Origin: Glycomyces tritici
GTDB taxonomy: Bacteria > Actinomycetota > Actinomycetes > Mycobacteriales > Micromonosporaceae
NCBI RefSeq assembly: GCF_030403505.1
Contig: NZ_JAUEMJ010000005.1
Coordinates: forward strand, 387,504-451,503
DNA length: 64,000 nucleotides
Direction: 5' to 3'
The number at the start of each line of letters is the position of its first letter. The stretch's first letter is position 1. Shown here piece after piece: positions 18,067 through 26,880 of this stretch. The translations under genes and the position numbers were made by a program. Below the pieces are notes generated by a model. That model did not search any database. It had not been told where the DNA came from and saw nothing but the letters and a program-made list of their open reading frames with translations.

Positions 18067-19444
18067 ACCAGCCCACCGCCTTCCACTGCCCGCCTTCGCA
18101 GACGAGGAGGGCGGCGCGGCCGTCGGCGAGTTCGACCTGGAGGCGCGCGTAGCGCCGGGCCGCCGGGCTCCACCAGCGCTCGGACACCGGCCACGGCCCC
18201 GCCCATGCGACCACCGGGACCTGCTTGCCGCCCAAGGCGACCATGGCCGGGGACGCGGACAGGTCGCCCCTGGCGAGCGCCTGGACGGGGGCGCCGGCCG
18301 CGTCGAGGACGGCGACGTGGTCGTCGGTGCCGATGAGGCTGGGCAGCGGGTCGGGCAGCGTCCCTGGCCAGGGCCCCGAAGGCGGCGGCGGCGCGTGCTC
18401 GACCTCCCATGCGGCGGCGCCGTACCGCTCGTCGAGGTCGCGGCCGTCGGTGGCGGCGGCGATCTGCACGGCGTCGGGGCCGAACCGGCTCTGGGCGTGC
18501 CGCAGGGCGGCTTCGGCCTTCACATCTCGGGCGGCCTTGTCGCCCCACAGTCCGCGCCCGGCCGCGACCAGGCCGATGAGTCCGCCGGGGGCGAGTTCGA
18601 GCACGGTGATGGCGTGCGCGGTCTCGTCGGCCGTTTCGCTTGCGGCACTGGTGGAGAGCCAGCCTTCGAGCTGCCAGCGCACGCGGCGGGACAGTTCGGC
18701 CGCGCCGATGGCGGGGTCGAGCTGCCAGGTGCGGCGGCGCTCCATGCCGCTGCCGGTGCGGGCGGTGATGTGGACGCGGGTGCAGGCGAGGTTGCGGGCG
18801 TCGAGCAGGCGCAGCAGGCGCTCGGCGAGGGGCCGGGCGGCGAAGACGGCCTGCTCGACCGTGGCGTACGGGGTCTCGGGGGTGTCGGCCACGGTCAGCT
18901 CGGGCGCGGCCGGGCGGGGGACGAGGGGGCGGGCGAGCTGCCCGGCGGCGAGCAGCTGGGCCCGCCGCACGGCCGCGCCGAACCGCTCCGCGACGGCCTG
19001 GCCGGGCAGGTCGCGGAAGGCGCCGATCGTGTCGATGCCCAAGTGCCGCAGGGTCTCGCAGGTCTCGGGGTCGACCAGGCCGGTGGCCTGGAGGTCGCGG
19101 ATGTCGCGGCGGGCGAGGAAGGCCGCATCGCGTCCGGCCGGGACGATCCGTCCTTCGCGCGCGGCGAGGACGGCGGCGAACAGGCCGTCCGCGACCCCGG
19201 TCAGGCAGTCCTGGTCCACGAGCCCGGCGACGGTGTCGATGAGGGCCTCGCAGAACACGGCCTCATCGCCGGCCCCGCGCCGCAGCGGCACGGCGACGAC
19301 CCCGGGCTCGAGCACTTCGACATAGGGGGTGAGCAGGTCGAGCGCGTCGAGCACCGGCTCGAACCCGGCCGAGTCATCGGCGTCCCAGTCCACGAGCCGC
19401 ATCACGAGCACCCGGCTCCCGGCCCGCCGCACCCGCACGCTCAT
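18059..19444 (-). CDS. imuB: ImuB-like inactive Y-family polymerase, mutasome adaptor
   Basis: A 461-residue Y-family-like protein lying between imuA' and dnaE2, the classical actinobacterial order. Helix-hairpin-helix features typical of the family appear at ETCETLRHLGIDTIGAFRDLPGQAVAERFG. The metal-binding acidic residues of active Y-family polymerases are not evident. ImuB is known to bridge the sliding clamp, ImuA' and DnaE2. Its ATG overlaps the imuA' stop (ATGA). Confidence 0.9.
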   Translation of the reverse strand: MSVRVRRAGSRVLVMRLVDWDADDSAGFEPVLDALDLLTPYVEVLEPGVVAVPLRRGAGDEAVFCEALIDTVAGLVDQDCLTGVADGLFAAVLAAREGRIVPAGRDAAFLARRDIRDLQATGLVDPETCETLRHLGIDTIGAFRDLPGQAVAERFGAAVRRAQLLAAGQLARPLVPRPAAPELTVADTPETPYATVEQAVFAARPLAERLLRLLDARNLACTRVHITARTGSGMERRRTWQLDPAIGAAELSRRVRWQLEGWLSTSAASETADETAHAITVLELAPGGLIGLVAAGRGLWGDKAARDVKAEAALRHAQSRFGPDAVQIAAATDGRDLDERYGAAAWEVEHAPPPPSGPWPGTLPDPLPSLIGTDDHVAVLDAAGAPVQALARGDLSASPAMVALGGKQVPVVAWAGPWPVSERWWSPAARRYARLQVELADGRAALLVCEGGQWKAVGWYD

Positions 19445-20436
19445 GAGGGCTCCCCGGACCGGCGAAGCGGCACGACCGAGCCGCCCGCACGTTTCACCGC
19501 CCCACCGGCTCCGGCCGCGCCCTCGGGCTCATCGACCTGCGCGAACTGGGCGCCGCCCGCACGGGGCCGCGCGCTGTTCGGTTCGGCGGCACCGTGATCC
19601 ACGGTGGACCTCGCGCGCAGGTCGATGACGTTCTCGCGGGCGGGACGGTCCTTCTCCACTTGACCGCCGTAGGGCCAGATTCGGGCCTTGCGGGTGCTCC
19701 CGGTGCGCCAGTGGGCGGCGACCTCCAGTTCGCAGGCGTCGAGGCGGCCGGCGCCCCAGCGGCGTCCGGCGTTGGGGCGCAAGCCCTTCCAGCGCGCACG
19801 GGCGACCTCGAGCCGGGCGTCGGCGCCCGCCACCGGGCGGGTCTCCCACCAGATGATCGCGGTGCCGCTCTTGCGGGCGCGGGCGGCCAGCCGCCGCGTC
19901 TGCGTCGGGGTGAGCCCTTCGCTCGGCACCACCACCGCGGCGACGCCCTCGGCCAGCGTCCCCGCCGCCTCGACCACGAGCGGTCCCGGATCGACCAGCG
20001 CCACCCGTCCGAGGTCGACCCCGGCGGCCGTCGCCGCCAGCGGGTACACCCGCGGCATCCCGACCAGCGCGCACCACGCGCCCGACCCGGTCGGGCCTGC
20101 CAGCAGCCGCCACAGCAACGATGTCGCCCCGCGCCGCGAGGCCATGATCGCGGTCACAGTCGCGAGTCCGCCGTAGGGCAGGAGCGCGGAAATGTCAGGG
20201 GTGACGGGCAGGATGATCCGCGAAGGCTGCATCGCGGCGTCAGGGGCGGCCTCGGCGGGCCGCGGCTCGGCGACCACCGCGGCGCGCGGCGCGGTCGCGA
20301 GTGATCCGGTGTCCGGCGGCGGCTCGCCCGCAAGGCGGGCCTCGCGCCCGGGCCTCGCGTCGGCTGCGGGGCGCAGCTCTGCGGCGGTGCGCAGGCCGAG
20401 CTCAGCGGCCAGCGCGGCCGCGACGGATGTCGCCAC
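19441..20436 (-). CDS. imuA': ImuA'-type mutasome protein
   Basis: A 331-residue RecA-fold-like protein, first gene of the imuA'-imuB-dnaE2 operon. A recognisable portion runs from LLPYGGLATVTAIMASRRGATSLLWRLLAG through ARARKSGTAIIWWETRPVAGADARLEVARARW to the ELEVAAHWRTGS region. The first 70 and last 60 residues are low-complexity. The start is GTG. The inferred transcription start is only about 5 nt upstream, so the message may be nearly leaderless. Expression should be SOS-induced from the LexA-like boxes. Confidence 0.88.
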   Translation of the reverse strand: MATSVAAALAAELGLRTAAELRPAADARPGREARLAGEPPPDTGSLATAPRAAVVAEPRPAEAAPDAAMQPSRIILPVTPDISALLPYGGLATVTAIMASRRGATSLLWRLLAGPTGSGAWCALVGMPRVYPLAATAAGVDLGRVALVDPGPLVVEAAGTLAEGVAAVVVPSEGLTPTQTRRLAARARKSGTAIIWWETRPVAGADARLEVARARWKGLRPNAGRRWGAGRLDACELEVAAHWRTGSTRKARIWPYGGQVEKDRPARENVIDLRARSTVDHGAAEPNSARPRAGGAQFAQVDEPEGAAGAGGAVKRAGGSVVPLRRSGEPS

Positions 20437-20447
20437 CAGTTCCCCCG

Positions 20448-20476
20448 TATCTGTCGAACATGTGTATCAAGATCAA
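20448..20476 (-). promoter_or_regulatory. SOS promoter of imuA'BdnaE2 with LexA-like box
   Basis: On the minus strand, -35 TTGATC (20476-20471) and -10 CAGATA (20453-20448) are 17 bp apart. The spacer is filled by the box TCGAAC-N4-GTATCA (plus strand 20454-20469). Its first half matches the actinobacterial LexA half-site TCGAAC exactly, while the second half is degenerate. Confidence 0.65.
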
Positions 20477-20504
20477 CATACCGAACTGCGGGCGGCGCGC
20501 AAGC

Positions 20505-20520
20505 TCAAACAGGTGTTTGA
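20505..20520. promoter_or_regulatory. Second LexA-like box upstream of imuA'
   Basis: TCAAACAGGTGTTTGA has perfect 6-bp inverted arms, TCAAAC-N4-GTTTGA. Each arm is one base off the actinobacterial SOS half-site. It is centred 51 bp upstream of the promoter box, so cooperative or auxiliary LexA binding is possible. Confidence 0.55.
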
Positions 20521-20590
20521 TAAATCTCCCGGCGGCAATCCGCGACCCGGCCCAGGTCACATGGCATGGAATGGCCACGAATCGGCATTT

Positions 20591-20780
20591 CCGCGATGAT
20601 CGCGCCCATCGGGCCCAGGGCGAGCGAGCGGCGGGGAAAGCGCCCGAACGGCCGGTCTCGCCAGTGATCGCCCTGGCGGGAAGGCGTGCGGAGGGGAAGC
20701 GGGCCTGCGGCGGCCGTGCTCGCCGGTGATCGCCCTGGCGGGAAGGGGCGTGAAGGGAAAGGGCCTGTCTCGGGGTGTCG
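20591..20780. repeat. Tandem approximately 62-bp repeats with hairpin cores in a 551-bp non-coding stretch
   Basis: The 20437-20987 interval has no credible gene. A 28-bp core beginning CTCGCC(A/G)GTGATCGC recurs at 20657-20684 and 20719-20746 with a single mismatch and a 62-bp period. A degenerate third unit precedes it from about 20591 (GATGATCGCGCCC...GCGGGGAAAGCG). Each core can fold as CGCC(A/G)G-8 nt-CTGGCG; the A-to-G change keeps pairing as G-T. The reading frame is not kept between units because 62 is not a multiple of 3. Role unknown: a structured RNA, a protein-binding array or simple decay are all possible. Confidence 0.6.
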
Positions 20781-20891
20781 CTGCGGGCCCGTCCTGCTGT
20801 GCGAGGCGCGGCTAGGCCGATCTGCCGGGCCCGCGCACCGGTGCCCGGAAACGCAGAAAGGAAGCCGCCTGCGCCGCTTCCCTCTTCAGAA

Positions 20892-20935
20892 TATAACCCG
20901 GGTGTGCCGGACAAGGGCACACCGGGGTGTGTTTT
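20892..20935 (+). promoter_or_regulatory. helR promoter/leader with mutually exclusive hairpins
   Basis: A -10-like TATAAC (20892-20897) is followed by three related segments: A GGTGTGCC (20901-20908), B GGCACACC (20916-20923) and C GTGTG (20927-20931) with TTTT directly after. B can pair with A (8 bp, 7-nt loop) or with C (CACAC-CGGG-GTGTG-TTTT, a small terminator shape). The A-B inverted repeat may alternatively be a rifamycin-associated element, which is known upstream of many rifamycin-resistance genes. I could not compare it with that consensus. Confidence 0.5.
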
Positions 20936-20987
20936 CGCAGGTCAGCATGGTTCACACTCGTACTTTCAGCTCGAAGGGAGCCGCTGA

Positions 20988-23147
20988 GTGAACCCGAAGT
21001 CCGACAGCGCATTCCAACTGCCCGAGCGCCTCGCCGCGAAGGCCGACCCGAAGCTCATCGCCGACGACGAGCGCCATTTCGCCGCCATCGCGGCCAGCCT
21101 GGAGCAGTCGATCGCCGAGGCGGCCGACCGCCTCGCCGCCATCCGCAGAGAGGAGGGCGGGACGGGGCGCTTCGAGGGCCAGGCCGCGGCCGACCGCGAC
21201 CGGGAGATCCACCGGCTGACCGGCCGCCTCGGCGCCCTGCGCCGCTTCGGCCTGGACCTGTGCCTCGGCCGGACCGTCACCACCGCGGGCGAGACGGTCT
21301 ACATCGGACGCCTCGGGCTGACCGGCGACGACGGCCGCCGCCTGCTGCTCGACTGGCGCTCGCCCGCCGCCGAGCCGTTCTTCGGCGCCACCCACGCCGA
21401 CCCGATGGGCCTGGCCAGCCGCCGCCGCTACCGCTGGACCCGCGGCCGCATCAGCGACTACTGGGAGGAGGTCTTCACCCCTGACGGCCTCGAAGGCCAT
21501 GCGGCCCTTGACGACCAGTCCGCGTTCATCGCCAGCCTCAGCACCAGCCGGTCCGAGCGGATGCGCGACGTCCTGGGCACCATCCAGGCCGACCAGGACG
21601 CCGTCGTCCGCGCCGGGTCGAGCGGCACGCTCGTGGTCGACGGCGGGCCCGGCACCGGCAAGACCGTCGTCGCCCTCCACCGCGCCGCCTACCTGCTCTA
21701 CTCCGACCCGCGGGTCGGCCACCACCGCGGCGGCGTCCTCTTCGTCGGCCCCCACCAGCCGTACCTCGCGTACGTCGCCGACGTCCTCCCCAGCCTCGGC
21801 GAGGAGGGCGTGCAGACCTGCACCCTCCGCGACCTCCAGCCCGAAGGGGCGGACGCGCCGGACGAAGCCGATCCCGACGTGGCCGCCCTGAAGGCCGGTG
21901 CGGACATGGTCAAGGCGATCGAGCCGGCCGTGCGCCGCTACGAGCGCCCGCCCGCCGAGGAACTGGCCGTGGAGACCCACTGGTCCGAGGTCCGGCTCAG
22001 CGCCGACGACTGGGCCGACGCGTTCGACGCCGCAGGCCTCGGCACGCCCCACAACGAGGCGCGCGAGCAGATCTGGGACGAACTGGTCGCGATCATCGCC
22101 GAGAAGCACGACGAGGACGAGATCGAGGAGGACCTGCTGCGCCGCTCCCTCGCCCGCAACCGCGAACTCACCAGGGCCTTCGACAAGGCCTGGCCCGTCA
22201 TCGAACCCACCGACCTCGTCGCGGCACTGTGGGCGGTCCCCGACTTCCTGCGCATGTGCGCCCCCTGGCTCGACGAGGACCAGGTGGCACTGCTCTACCG
22301 CGAGGACCCCAAGGCCTGGACCACCGCCGACCTGCCGCTCCTGGACGCCGCGCGGCACCGGCTCGGCGACCCCGAGGCCTCCCGCCGGGCCCGCCGCCGC
22401 GAAGCCGAGATCGCCTCCGAACGGCAGGTCATCGACCGGGTCGTGGAGGAGATCCTCGAGGCCGGCGACGGCAATGTGGAGGAGATGATCCTCCTCAAAG
22501 GCGCCGACCTGCAGGACGCCCTGGTCCACTACGAGGACCTGGAGGCCCCCGAACCCGACCTGCTCGCCGGGCCGTTCGCGCACGTCATCGTCGACGAGGC
22601 CCAGGAGCTCACCGACGCCGAGTGGCAGATGCTGCTGCGCCGCTGCCCGTCCCGGAGCTTCACCATCGTCGGCGACCGCGCCCAGGCGCGGCACGGCTTC
22701 ACCGAGTCGTGGAGCGAACGGCTGCGGCGCATCGGCCTGAACCAGGTCCGCCTGGCCGCCCTGAGCATCAACTACCGCACGCCCGAAGAGGTCATGGCCG
22801 AGGCCGAGCAGGTCATCCGGGCCGCGATCCCGGACGCCAACGTGCCCGTCTCGGTCCGCAGCAGCGGCGTCCCCGTCCAGTACGGGTCCACTGAGGATCT
22901 CAAGGCGATCCTCGACGCCTGGCTCGCCGAGCACCGCGACGGCACCGCCTGCGTCATCGGCGACACCGGCTTCGAAGCGACCGCGCGCGTCCGCTCGCTC
23001 ACCCCGGAGCTGTCGAAGGGCCTCGAGTTCGACCTGGTCGTCCTCATCGACCCGGAGGGCTTCGGCGTCGGCATCGAAGGCGCGGTGGACCGCTACGTCG
23101 CGATGACCCGCGCCACGCAGCGACTCGTGGTCCTCACCAGCCGATGA
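20988..23147 (+). CDS. helR: HelD/HelR-like RNA polymerase-associated ATPase (UvrD-like superfamily 1)
   Basis: A 719-residue SF1 helicase-like protein. The Walker A motif GGPGTGKT lies near residues 219-226, and the Walker B/motif II DEAQ at about 536. The N-terminal region (residues 20-90) is a charged coiled coil, followed by LGRTVTTAGETVYIGRLGLTG, typical of class III actinobacterial HelD. Such proteins insert into RNA polymerase, eject nucleic acid, and in HelR form displace rifamycins. The start is GTG after AAGGGAG. Whether it confers rifamycin protection or only recycles polymerase is not decided by sequence; the structured leader favours inducible control. Confidence 0.85.
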   Translation: MNPKSDSAFQLPERLAAKADPKLIADDERHFAAIAASLEQSIAEAADRLAAIRREEGGTGRFEGQAAADRDREIHRLTGRLGALRRFGLDLCLGRTVTTAGETVYIGRLGLTGDDGRRLLLDWRSPAAEPFFGATHADPMGLASRRRYRWTRGRISDYWEEVFTPDGLEGHAALDDQSAFIASLSTSRSERMRDVLGTIQADQDAVVRAGSSGTLVVDGGPGTGKTVVALHRAAYLLYSDPRVGHHRGGVLFVGPHQPYLAYVADVLPSLGEEGVQTCTLRDLQPEGADAPDEADPDVAALKAGADMVKAIEPAVRRYERPPAEELAVETHWSEVRLSADDWADAFDAAGLGTPHNEAREQIWDELVAIIAEKHDEDEIEEDLLRRSLARNRELTRAFDKAWPVIEPTDLVAALWAVPDFLRMCAPWLDEDQVALLYREDPKAWTTADLPLLDAARHRLGDPEASRRARRREAEIASERQVIDRVVEEILEAGDGNVEEMILLKGADLQDALVHYEDLEAPEPDLLAGPFAHVIVDEAQELTDAEWQMLLRRCPSRSFTIVGDRAQARHGFTESWSERLRRIGLNQVRLAALSINYRTPEEVMAEAEQVIRAAIPDANVPVSVRSSGVPVQYGSTEDLKAILDAWLAEHRDGTACVIGDTGFEATARVRSLTPELSKGLEFDLVVLIDPEGFGVGIEGAVDRYVAMTRATQRLVVLTSR

Positions 23148-23192
23148 ACCCGTGAACCCCGGTCCGCGGCACCCGCTGCGGCGCAGCCCGGT

Positions 23193-24419
23193 TCAGGCGG
23201 TCTCCCCGCGCGCGTCGAAGCCCGCGGGGAGACCCGCGACCATGTCGGTGTAGTCGCCGAAGGCCCGCTCCACCTGGTCGCGCTCCAGACCGAACCGGTC
23301 CAGGCGGTACTCGTGCGGGCGGCGCTGTCCGGGGCGGGCGAGCAGGTGCTCCAGGTGCGCCGATTCCCGGTCGTCCCAGGCCAGGCCGAGCCGTTCGTAC
23401 AGGAGCGGCACCTGGTGCCGGGCGTCGTCGGTCATCTGCGTGTAGCCGACGTCGATGATCTGCCCCGGCAGGCCGGCGCGGGCCGCCCTGCTCATCTCGA
23501 CGGCCTCCACCAGCAGGCTCAGCGCGGTGGCACCGATCTGCGCCGGGTCGTACTTGCGCAACTGCACCGACCAGCCCACCTCCATGAGCGAGCAGTACGA
23601 GGCCACCACGGTCGCGGGGTCGCGGTGGTTCCACACCACCTGGGCCCCTGGGAAGGTCTCGGCCAGGGTCGGCAGCGCCCACAGGTGGCAGGGGGTCTTG
23701 AGGACCCAGCGCCGGCGCTCCCGCCCGTACTGCATGACCTGCAGCGCCTGCTTCAGGAACCGGTAGTCGTCGGTGAAGTCGCGGTCGCGGCGCCACTGCC
23801 TCGCGCTCTCCATCGGACCGCAGACCCCCCACAGGAAGATGTGGAACGGCAGCAGGAAGATGCACTCCTCAGGCAGCATGGCGTCCATCTTGTGGATGTC
23901 CCCGAAGACGGGCGCGGCCTTGTCGTACGTGCCGATGAAGTCCTGCGCGTCTTTGATCGCGGCCTCGGCCAGCGCCTCGTCCGCCCCGACCGGCAGCGTA
24001 TTGAACATCTCCCACAGCAGCGGGGCGCGATTGCCCGCCGGGTGGGCGAGCAGGTTGTGCGTGAAGGTGGTGGCCGTCCGCGGCAGGCCGGTCACCACGA
24101 TCGGCGCCGTGATCGGCTCCTCCTCGATCTCGGGGTGCTCGGCGACGGCCCGGGCGACGCGGAAGCGGTTGGTGGTCCGGGTCTGCAGGGAGCCGAGGAC
24201 CGAGGCCCAGCCGATGGCGGACGCGTAGTCCTGGTCCGCCCAGGCGCGCATGACGAAACGCGCGTCCGCGAGGTACTGCTCGTGGTCGGCCGCCCGCCCG
24301 CCGGTCTCGGCTTCGGCGGTCGCGATCAGCCTGTCGAAGGCCTTGTCGACCCGGCGGCCCGCCATAGTGGGGGCGAGGAGCAGGTTGAGGGCTTTGATGG
24401 TGAACGTGGCCTGTCCCAT
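23193..24419 (-). CDS. Sulfotransferase family protein
   Basis: A 408-residue cytosolic PAPS-dependent sulfotransferase of the bacterial Sulfotransfer_3 type. The 5'-phosphosulfate loop reads ITAPIVVTGLPRTATTFTHNLLA, and the 3'-phosphate region includes WNHRDPATVVASYCSLME. Acceptor unknown; candidates are lipids or carbohydrates. The ATG follows GAGGAG. It faces the AraC gene divergently and has no obvious pathway partner. Confidence 0.88.
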   Translation of the reverse strand: MGQATFTIKALNLLLAPTMAGRRVDKAFDRLIATAEAETGGRAADHEQYLADARFVMRAWADQDYASAIGWASVLGSLQTRTTNRFRVARAVAEHPEIEEEPITAPIVVTGLPRTATTFTHNLLAHPAGNRAPLLWEMFNTLPVGADEALAEAAIKDAQDFIGTYDKAAPVFGDIHKMDAMLPEECIFLLPFHIFLWGVCGPMESARQWRRDRDFTDDYRFLKQALQVMQYGRERRRWVLKTPCHLWALPTLAETFPGAQVVWNHRDPATVVASYCSLMEVGWSVQLRKYDPAQIGATALSLLVEAVEMSRAARAGLPGQIIDVGYTQMTDDARHQVPLLYERLGLAWDDRESAHLEHLLARPGQRRPHEYRLDRFGLERDQVERAFGDYTDMVAGLPAGFDARGETA

Positions 24420-24694
24420 GAAGGGGCTCCTCGCATCGACGTGCCTGGCTCCGAAAGGGATTCGGGGATACCAGGCAGGATATGGGCGCGGTCCCGCCGG
24501 CACAAGCCAGGCCGGGCGCGCCGCTGAGGACCCGCGTTCGCCGCGCGGCCGGTCCCGACCGCCGTTCGCGCTCCGGCGAACCGCGCCGTCCCGGCCGGGC
24601 CCGCAACTGCTCGGTGGTTGCCACACACCGAAGATAGGATCTGCAATCATTGCTGTAATCGAATGTAAGCACCAACTAGTGGTCGGTTTTCAAT

Positions 24695-25465
24695 ATGCGC
24701 ACGGTGACCCTGCACCTCGACGAGCCGCCGGAGGTCGTCAACGCCGGCGTCGGCATCCACGGCCTCAACCTGCCCGAGGAGCGCTTCCTCCTGCCCGACC
24801 TGTGGCAGATCCACCTGCACAAGTACGAAGGCGCGATCGAACTCGGCGGCACCGTCCACCCCATCAGACCCGGCTGCGTGAGCCTGATCCCGGCCGGCGC
24901 CGAAGTCCTCTTCCGCTACCGGGGCCGCTCCGAGAACCTCCACATCCACGCGCGCCTTCCCAAGGGCGGCAACCGGCACACCGTGCCGGTCATGCAGGAC
25001 GCCGGACCGACCGCGCCCGCGCTGGCCGAGATGTTCCGGCAGGCGGTCACCGCCGAGGCCCCGGCCCGCGCGAACGCCGAGGCCTGGGCGCTCCTGTGGC
25101 GGATGACGCGGCTCGATCCGGGACCGGTCGGCGCCGGGCACCACCGCTCGGTGGAGGCGGCCCTGGCCTACATCGAGGAGCACCTGCCCGCCCCGCTCGC
25201 CGTGCCGGAGATCGCCGCCGCGGTCGGCCTCTCGCACAACCACTTGACGCGGCTCTTCCACGCCGCCACCGGCACCACCGTGGTCGCCCACATCCGCCGC
25301 CGCCGCCTCGAGCGGGCCCGGCACCTCCTGCTGGAGTCGACCCTGTCGATCCCGGCGGTCGCCGCGGCGGTGGGCATCGCGGACCTCCAGGCGTTCAACA
25401 AGGCCTGCCGCCGCGAGCTCGGGGCCTCGCCGCGGGCCGTCCGCGAGGGCGCCCGGAAACTCTGA
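24695..25465 (+). CDS. AraC-family transcriptional regulator
   Basis: A 256-residue regulator. The N-terminal cupin-like sensor covers roughly residues 10-100 (LHKYEGAIELGGTVHPIRPGCVSLIPAGAEVLFRY), and the C-terminal double helix-turn-helix about 155-250 (LAVPEIAAAVGLSHNHLTRLFHAATG... LSIPAVAAAVGIADLQAFNKACRREL). It lies 77 bp upstream of the GH1-MFS pair in the same direction, so it likely activates beta-glucoside uptake and hydrolysis. No clear ribosome site precedes the ATG. Confidence 0.85.
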   Translation: MRTVTLHLDEPPEVVNAGVGIHGLNLPEERFLLPDLWQIHLHKYEGAIELGGTVHPIRPGCVSLIPAGAEVLFRYRGRSENLHIHARLPKGGNRHTVPVMQDAGPTAPALAEMFRQAVTAEAPARANAEAWALLWRMTRLDPGPVGAGHHRSVEAALAYIEEHLPAPLAVPEIAAAVGLSHNHLTRLFHAATGTTVVAHIRRRRLERARHLLLESTLSIPAVAAAVGIADLQAFNKACRRELGASPRAVREGARKL

Positions 25466-25542
25466 ACCGCCGAGGGGTTCCGAACGCGGGTTACTCTGCG
25501 GTACCTTCACGAACGTTACTCGCGTCACTCTCGGAGGTGCCT

Positions 25543-26880
25543 GTGGTCGCAATGCCGCGCTTGCCCGACTTCGCTTGGGGGGTGGCCACTTCGGCCTTCC
25601 AGATCGAAGGCGCCACAGCGGCCGACGGCCGCGGGCCGTCGGTCTGGGACACCTACACCGGCACGCCCGGGAAGATCCGCGACGGCCACACCGCCGCGAC
25701 CGCCTGCGACCACTACCGCCGGTACCCCGAGGACATCGCCCTCATGCGCGACCTCGGCATCGACGTCTACCGGTTCTCGATCGCCTGGCCCCGCGTGCGC
25801 CCGACCGGGACCGGCCCCGCCAACCCGGCCGGCCTCGACTTCTACGAACGCCTCGTCGACGCCCTCCTGGACGCCGGGATCGCCCCCATGGCGACCCTCT
25901 ACCACTGGGACCTCCCGCAGCCCCTCGAAGACGCCGGCGGCTGGCTCGACCGCGACACCGCCCACCGCTTCGCCGAGTACGCCGCGATGTGCGCCGAGCG
26001 CCTGGGCGACCGCGTGTGCCACTGGATCACCCTCAACGAGCCGTTCGAGCACATGGCCCTCGGCTACGCGCTCGGCCAGCACGCCCCCGGCCACACGCTC
26101 CTGCTCGACGCGCTCCCCGCCGCCCACCACCAGCTCCTCGGCCACGGCCTCGCCACCAGCGCCCTGCGCGCCGCCGGCGCACCGTTCGTCATGCTCACCA
26201 ACAGCTACACGCCCGCGGTGCCCGCCACCGACGGCGACGACGACCGCGCCGCCGCCGAGACCTACGACCTCCTCCACCGCCGCCTGTTCACCGACCCGGT
26301 GCTCCTCGGCCGCTACCCCGACCTCGCGCCCTTCGGACTCCAGACCCTGCCCTTCGTCAAGGACGGCGACCTCGAGGCCATCGCGCAGTCCCTCGACGGC
26401 CTCGGCGTCAACTACTACAACCCGACCCGCCTCGCCGCGGCCCCGACCGGATCGCCGCTGCCGTTCGACATCGTGGAGTTCGACGACGTCGCGACCACCG
26501 ACTTCGACTGGCCCGTCATCCCCTCCGGCCTCACCCGGACCCTGGTGGAGCTCACGGCGGACTACGGCGCCGACCTCCCGCCCCTGTGGGTCACCGAGAA
26601 CGGCTGCTCCTACACCGTCCCGCCCGCCGCGGACGGCTCGATCCCCGACCAGGACCGCATCGACTACCTCGCCGCCCACGTCGAAGCCCTCGACGCCGCG
26701 ATCGGCCAAGGCGCCGACGTGCGCGGCTACCTCGTGTGGACCCTCCTCGACAACTTCGAATGGGCCGAAGGCCTCCACCAGCGCTTCGGACTGGTGCATG
26801 TGGACCCCGAGACCCAGGACCGCACCCCGAAGGCCTCCTTCGCCTGGTACCGCGCGCACATCGCGAGCAGACGCCCGTGA
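25543..26880 (+). CDS. GH1 beta-glucosidase
   Basis: A 445-residue intracellular glycoside hydrolase family 1 enzyme with no signal peptide. The acid/base Glu is in ITLNEPFEHM and the nucleophile Glu in LWVTENGCSYT. Other GH1 marks are FAWGVATSAFQIEGA, DVYRFSIAWPRVRPTG, YHWDLPQPL and LLDNFEWAEGLHQRFGLVHVD. The GTG at 25543 is preferred because GGAGG lies 5 nt before it; the ATG at 25552 would be 14 nt away. Overlaps the sugar carrier gene by GTGA. It probably cleaves cellobiose or related beta-glucosides imported by that carrier. Confidence 0.93.
   Translation: MVAMPRLPDFAWGVATSAFQIEGATAADGRGPSVWDTYTGTPGKIRDGHTAATACDHYRRYPEDIALMRDLGIDVYRFSIAWPRVRPTGTGPANPAGLDFYERLVDALLDAGIAPMATLYHWDLPQPLEDAGGWLDRDTAHRFAEYAAMCAERLGDRVCHWITLNEPFEHMALGYALGQHAPGHTLLLDALPAAHHQLLGHGLATSALRAAGAPFVMLTNSYTPAVPATDGDDDRAAAETYDLLHRRLFTDPVLLGRYPDLAPFGLQTLPFVKDGDLEAIAQSLDGLGVNYYNPTRLAAAPTGSPLPFDIVEFDDVATTDFDWPVIPSGLTRTLVELTADYGADLPPLWVTENGCSYTVPPAADGSIPDQDRIDYLAAHVEALDAAIGQGADVRGYLVWTLLDNFEWAEGLHQRFGLVHVDPETQDRTPKASFAWYRAHIASRRP

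Noticed and set aside
20591..20780. CRISPR array
   Set aside because: Only two good repeat copies; the spacing unit is partly similar rather than unique, and no cas genes are present.
20402..20920. 172-residue minus-strand frame over the repeat region
   Set aside because: The repeats change frame every 62 bp and encode unrelated peptides, and the frame runs through the SOS promoter. No protein-like pattern.
24420..24694. Regulatory palindrome between the sulfotransferase and AraC genes
   Set aside because: Only short, imperfect dyads (for example GCAATCATTGC, around 24643-24653) were seen; too weak to annotate as an operator.
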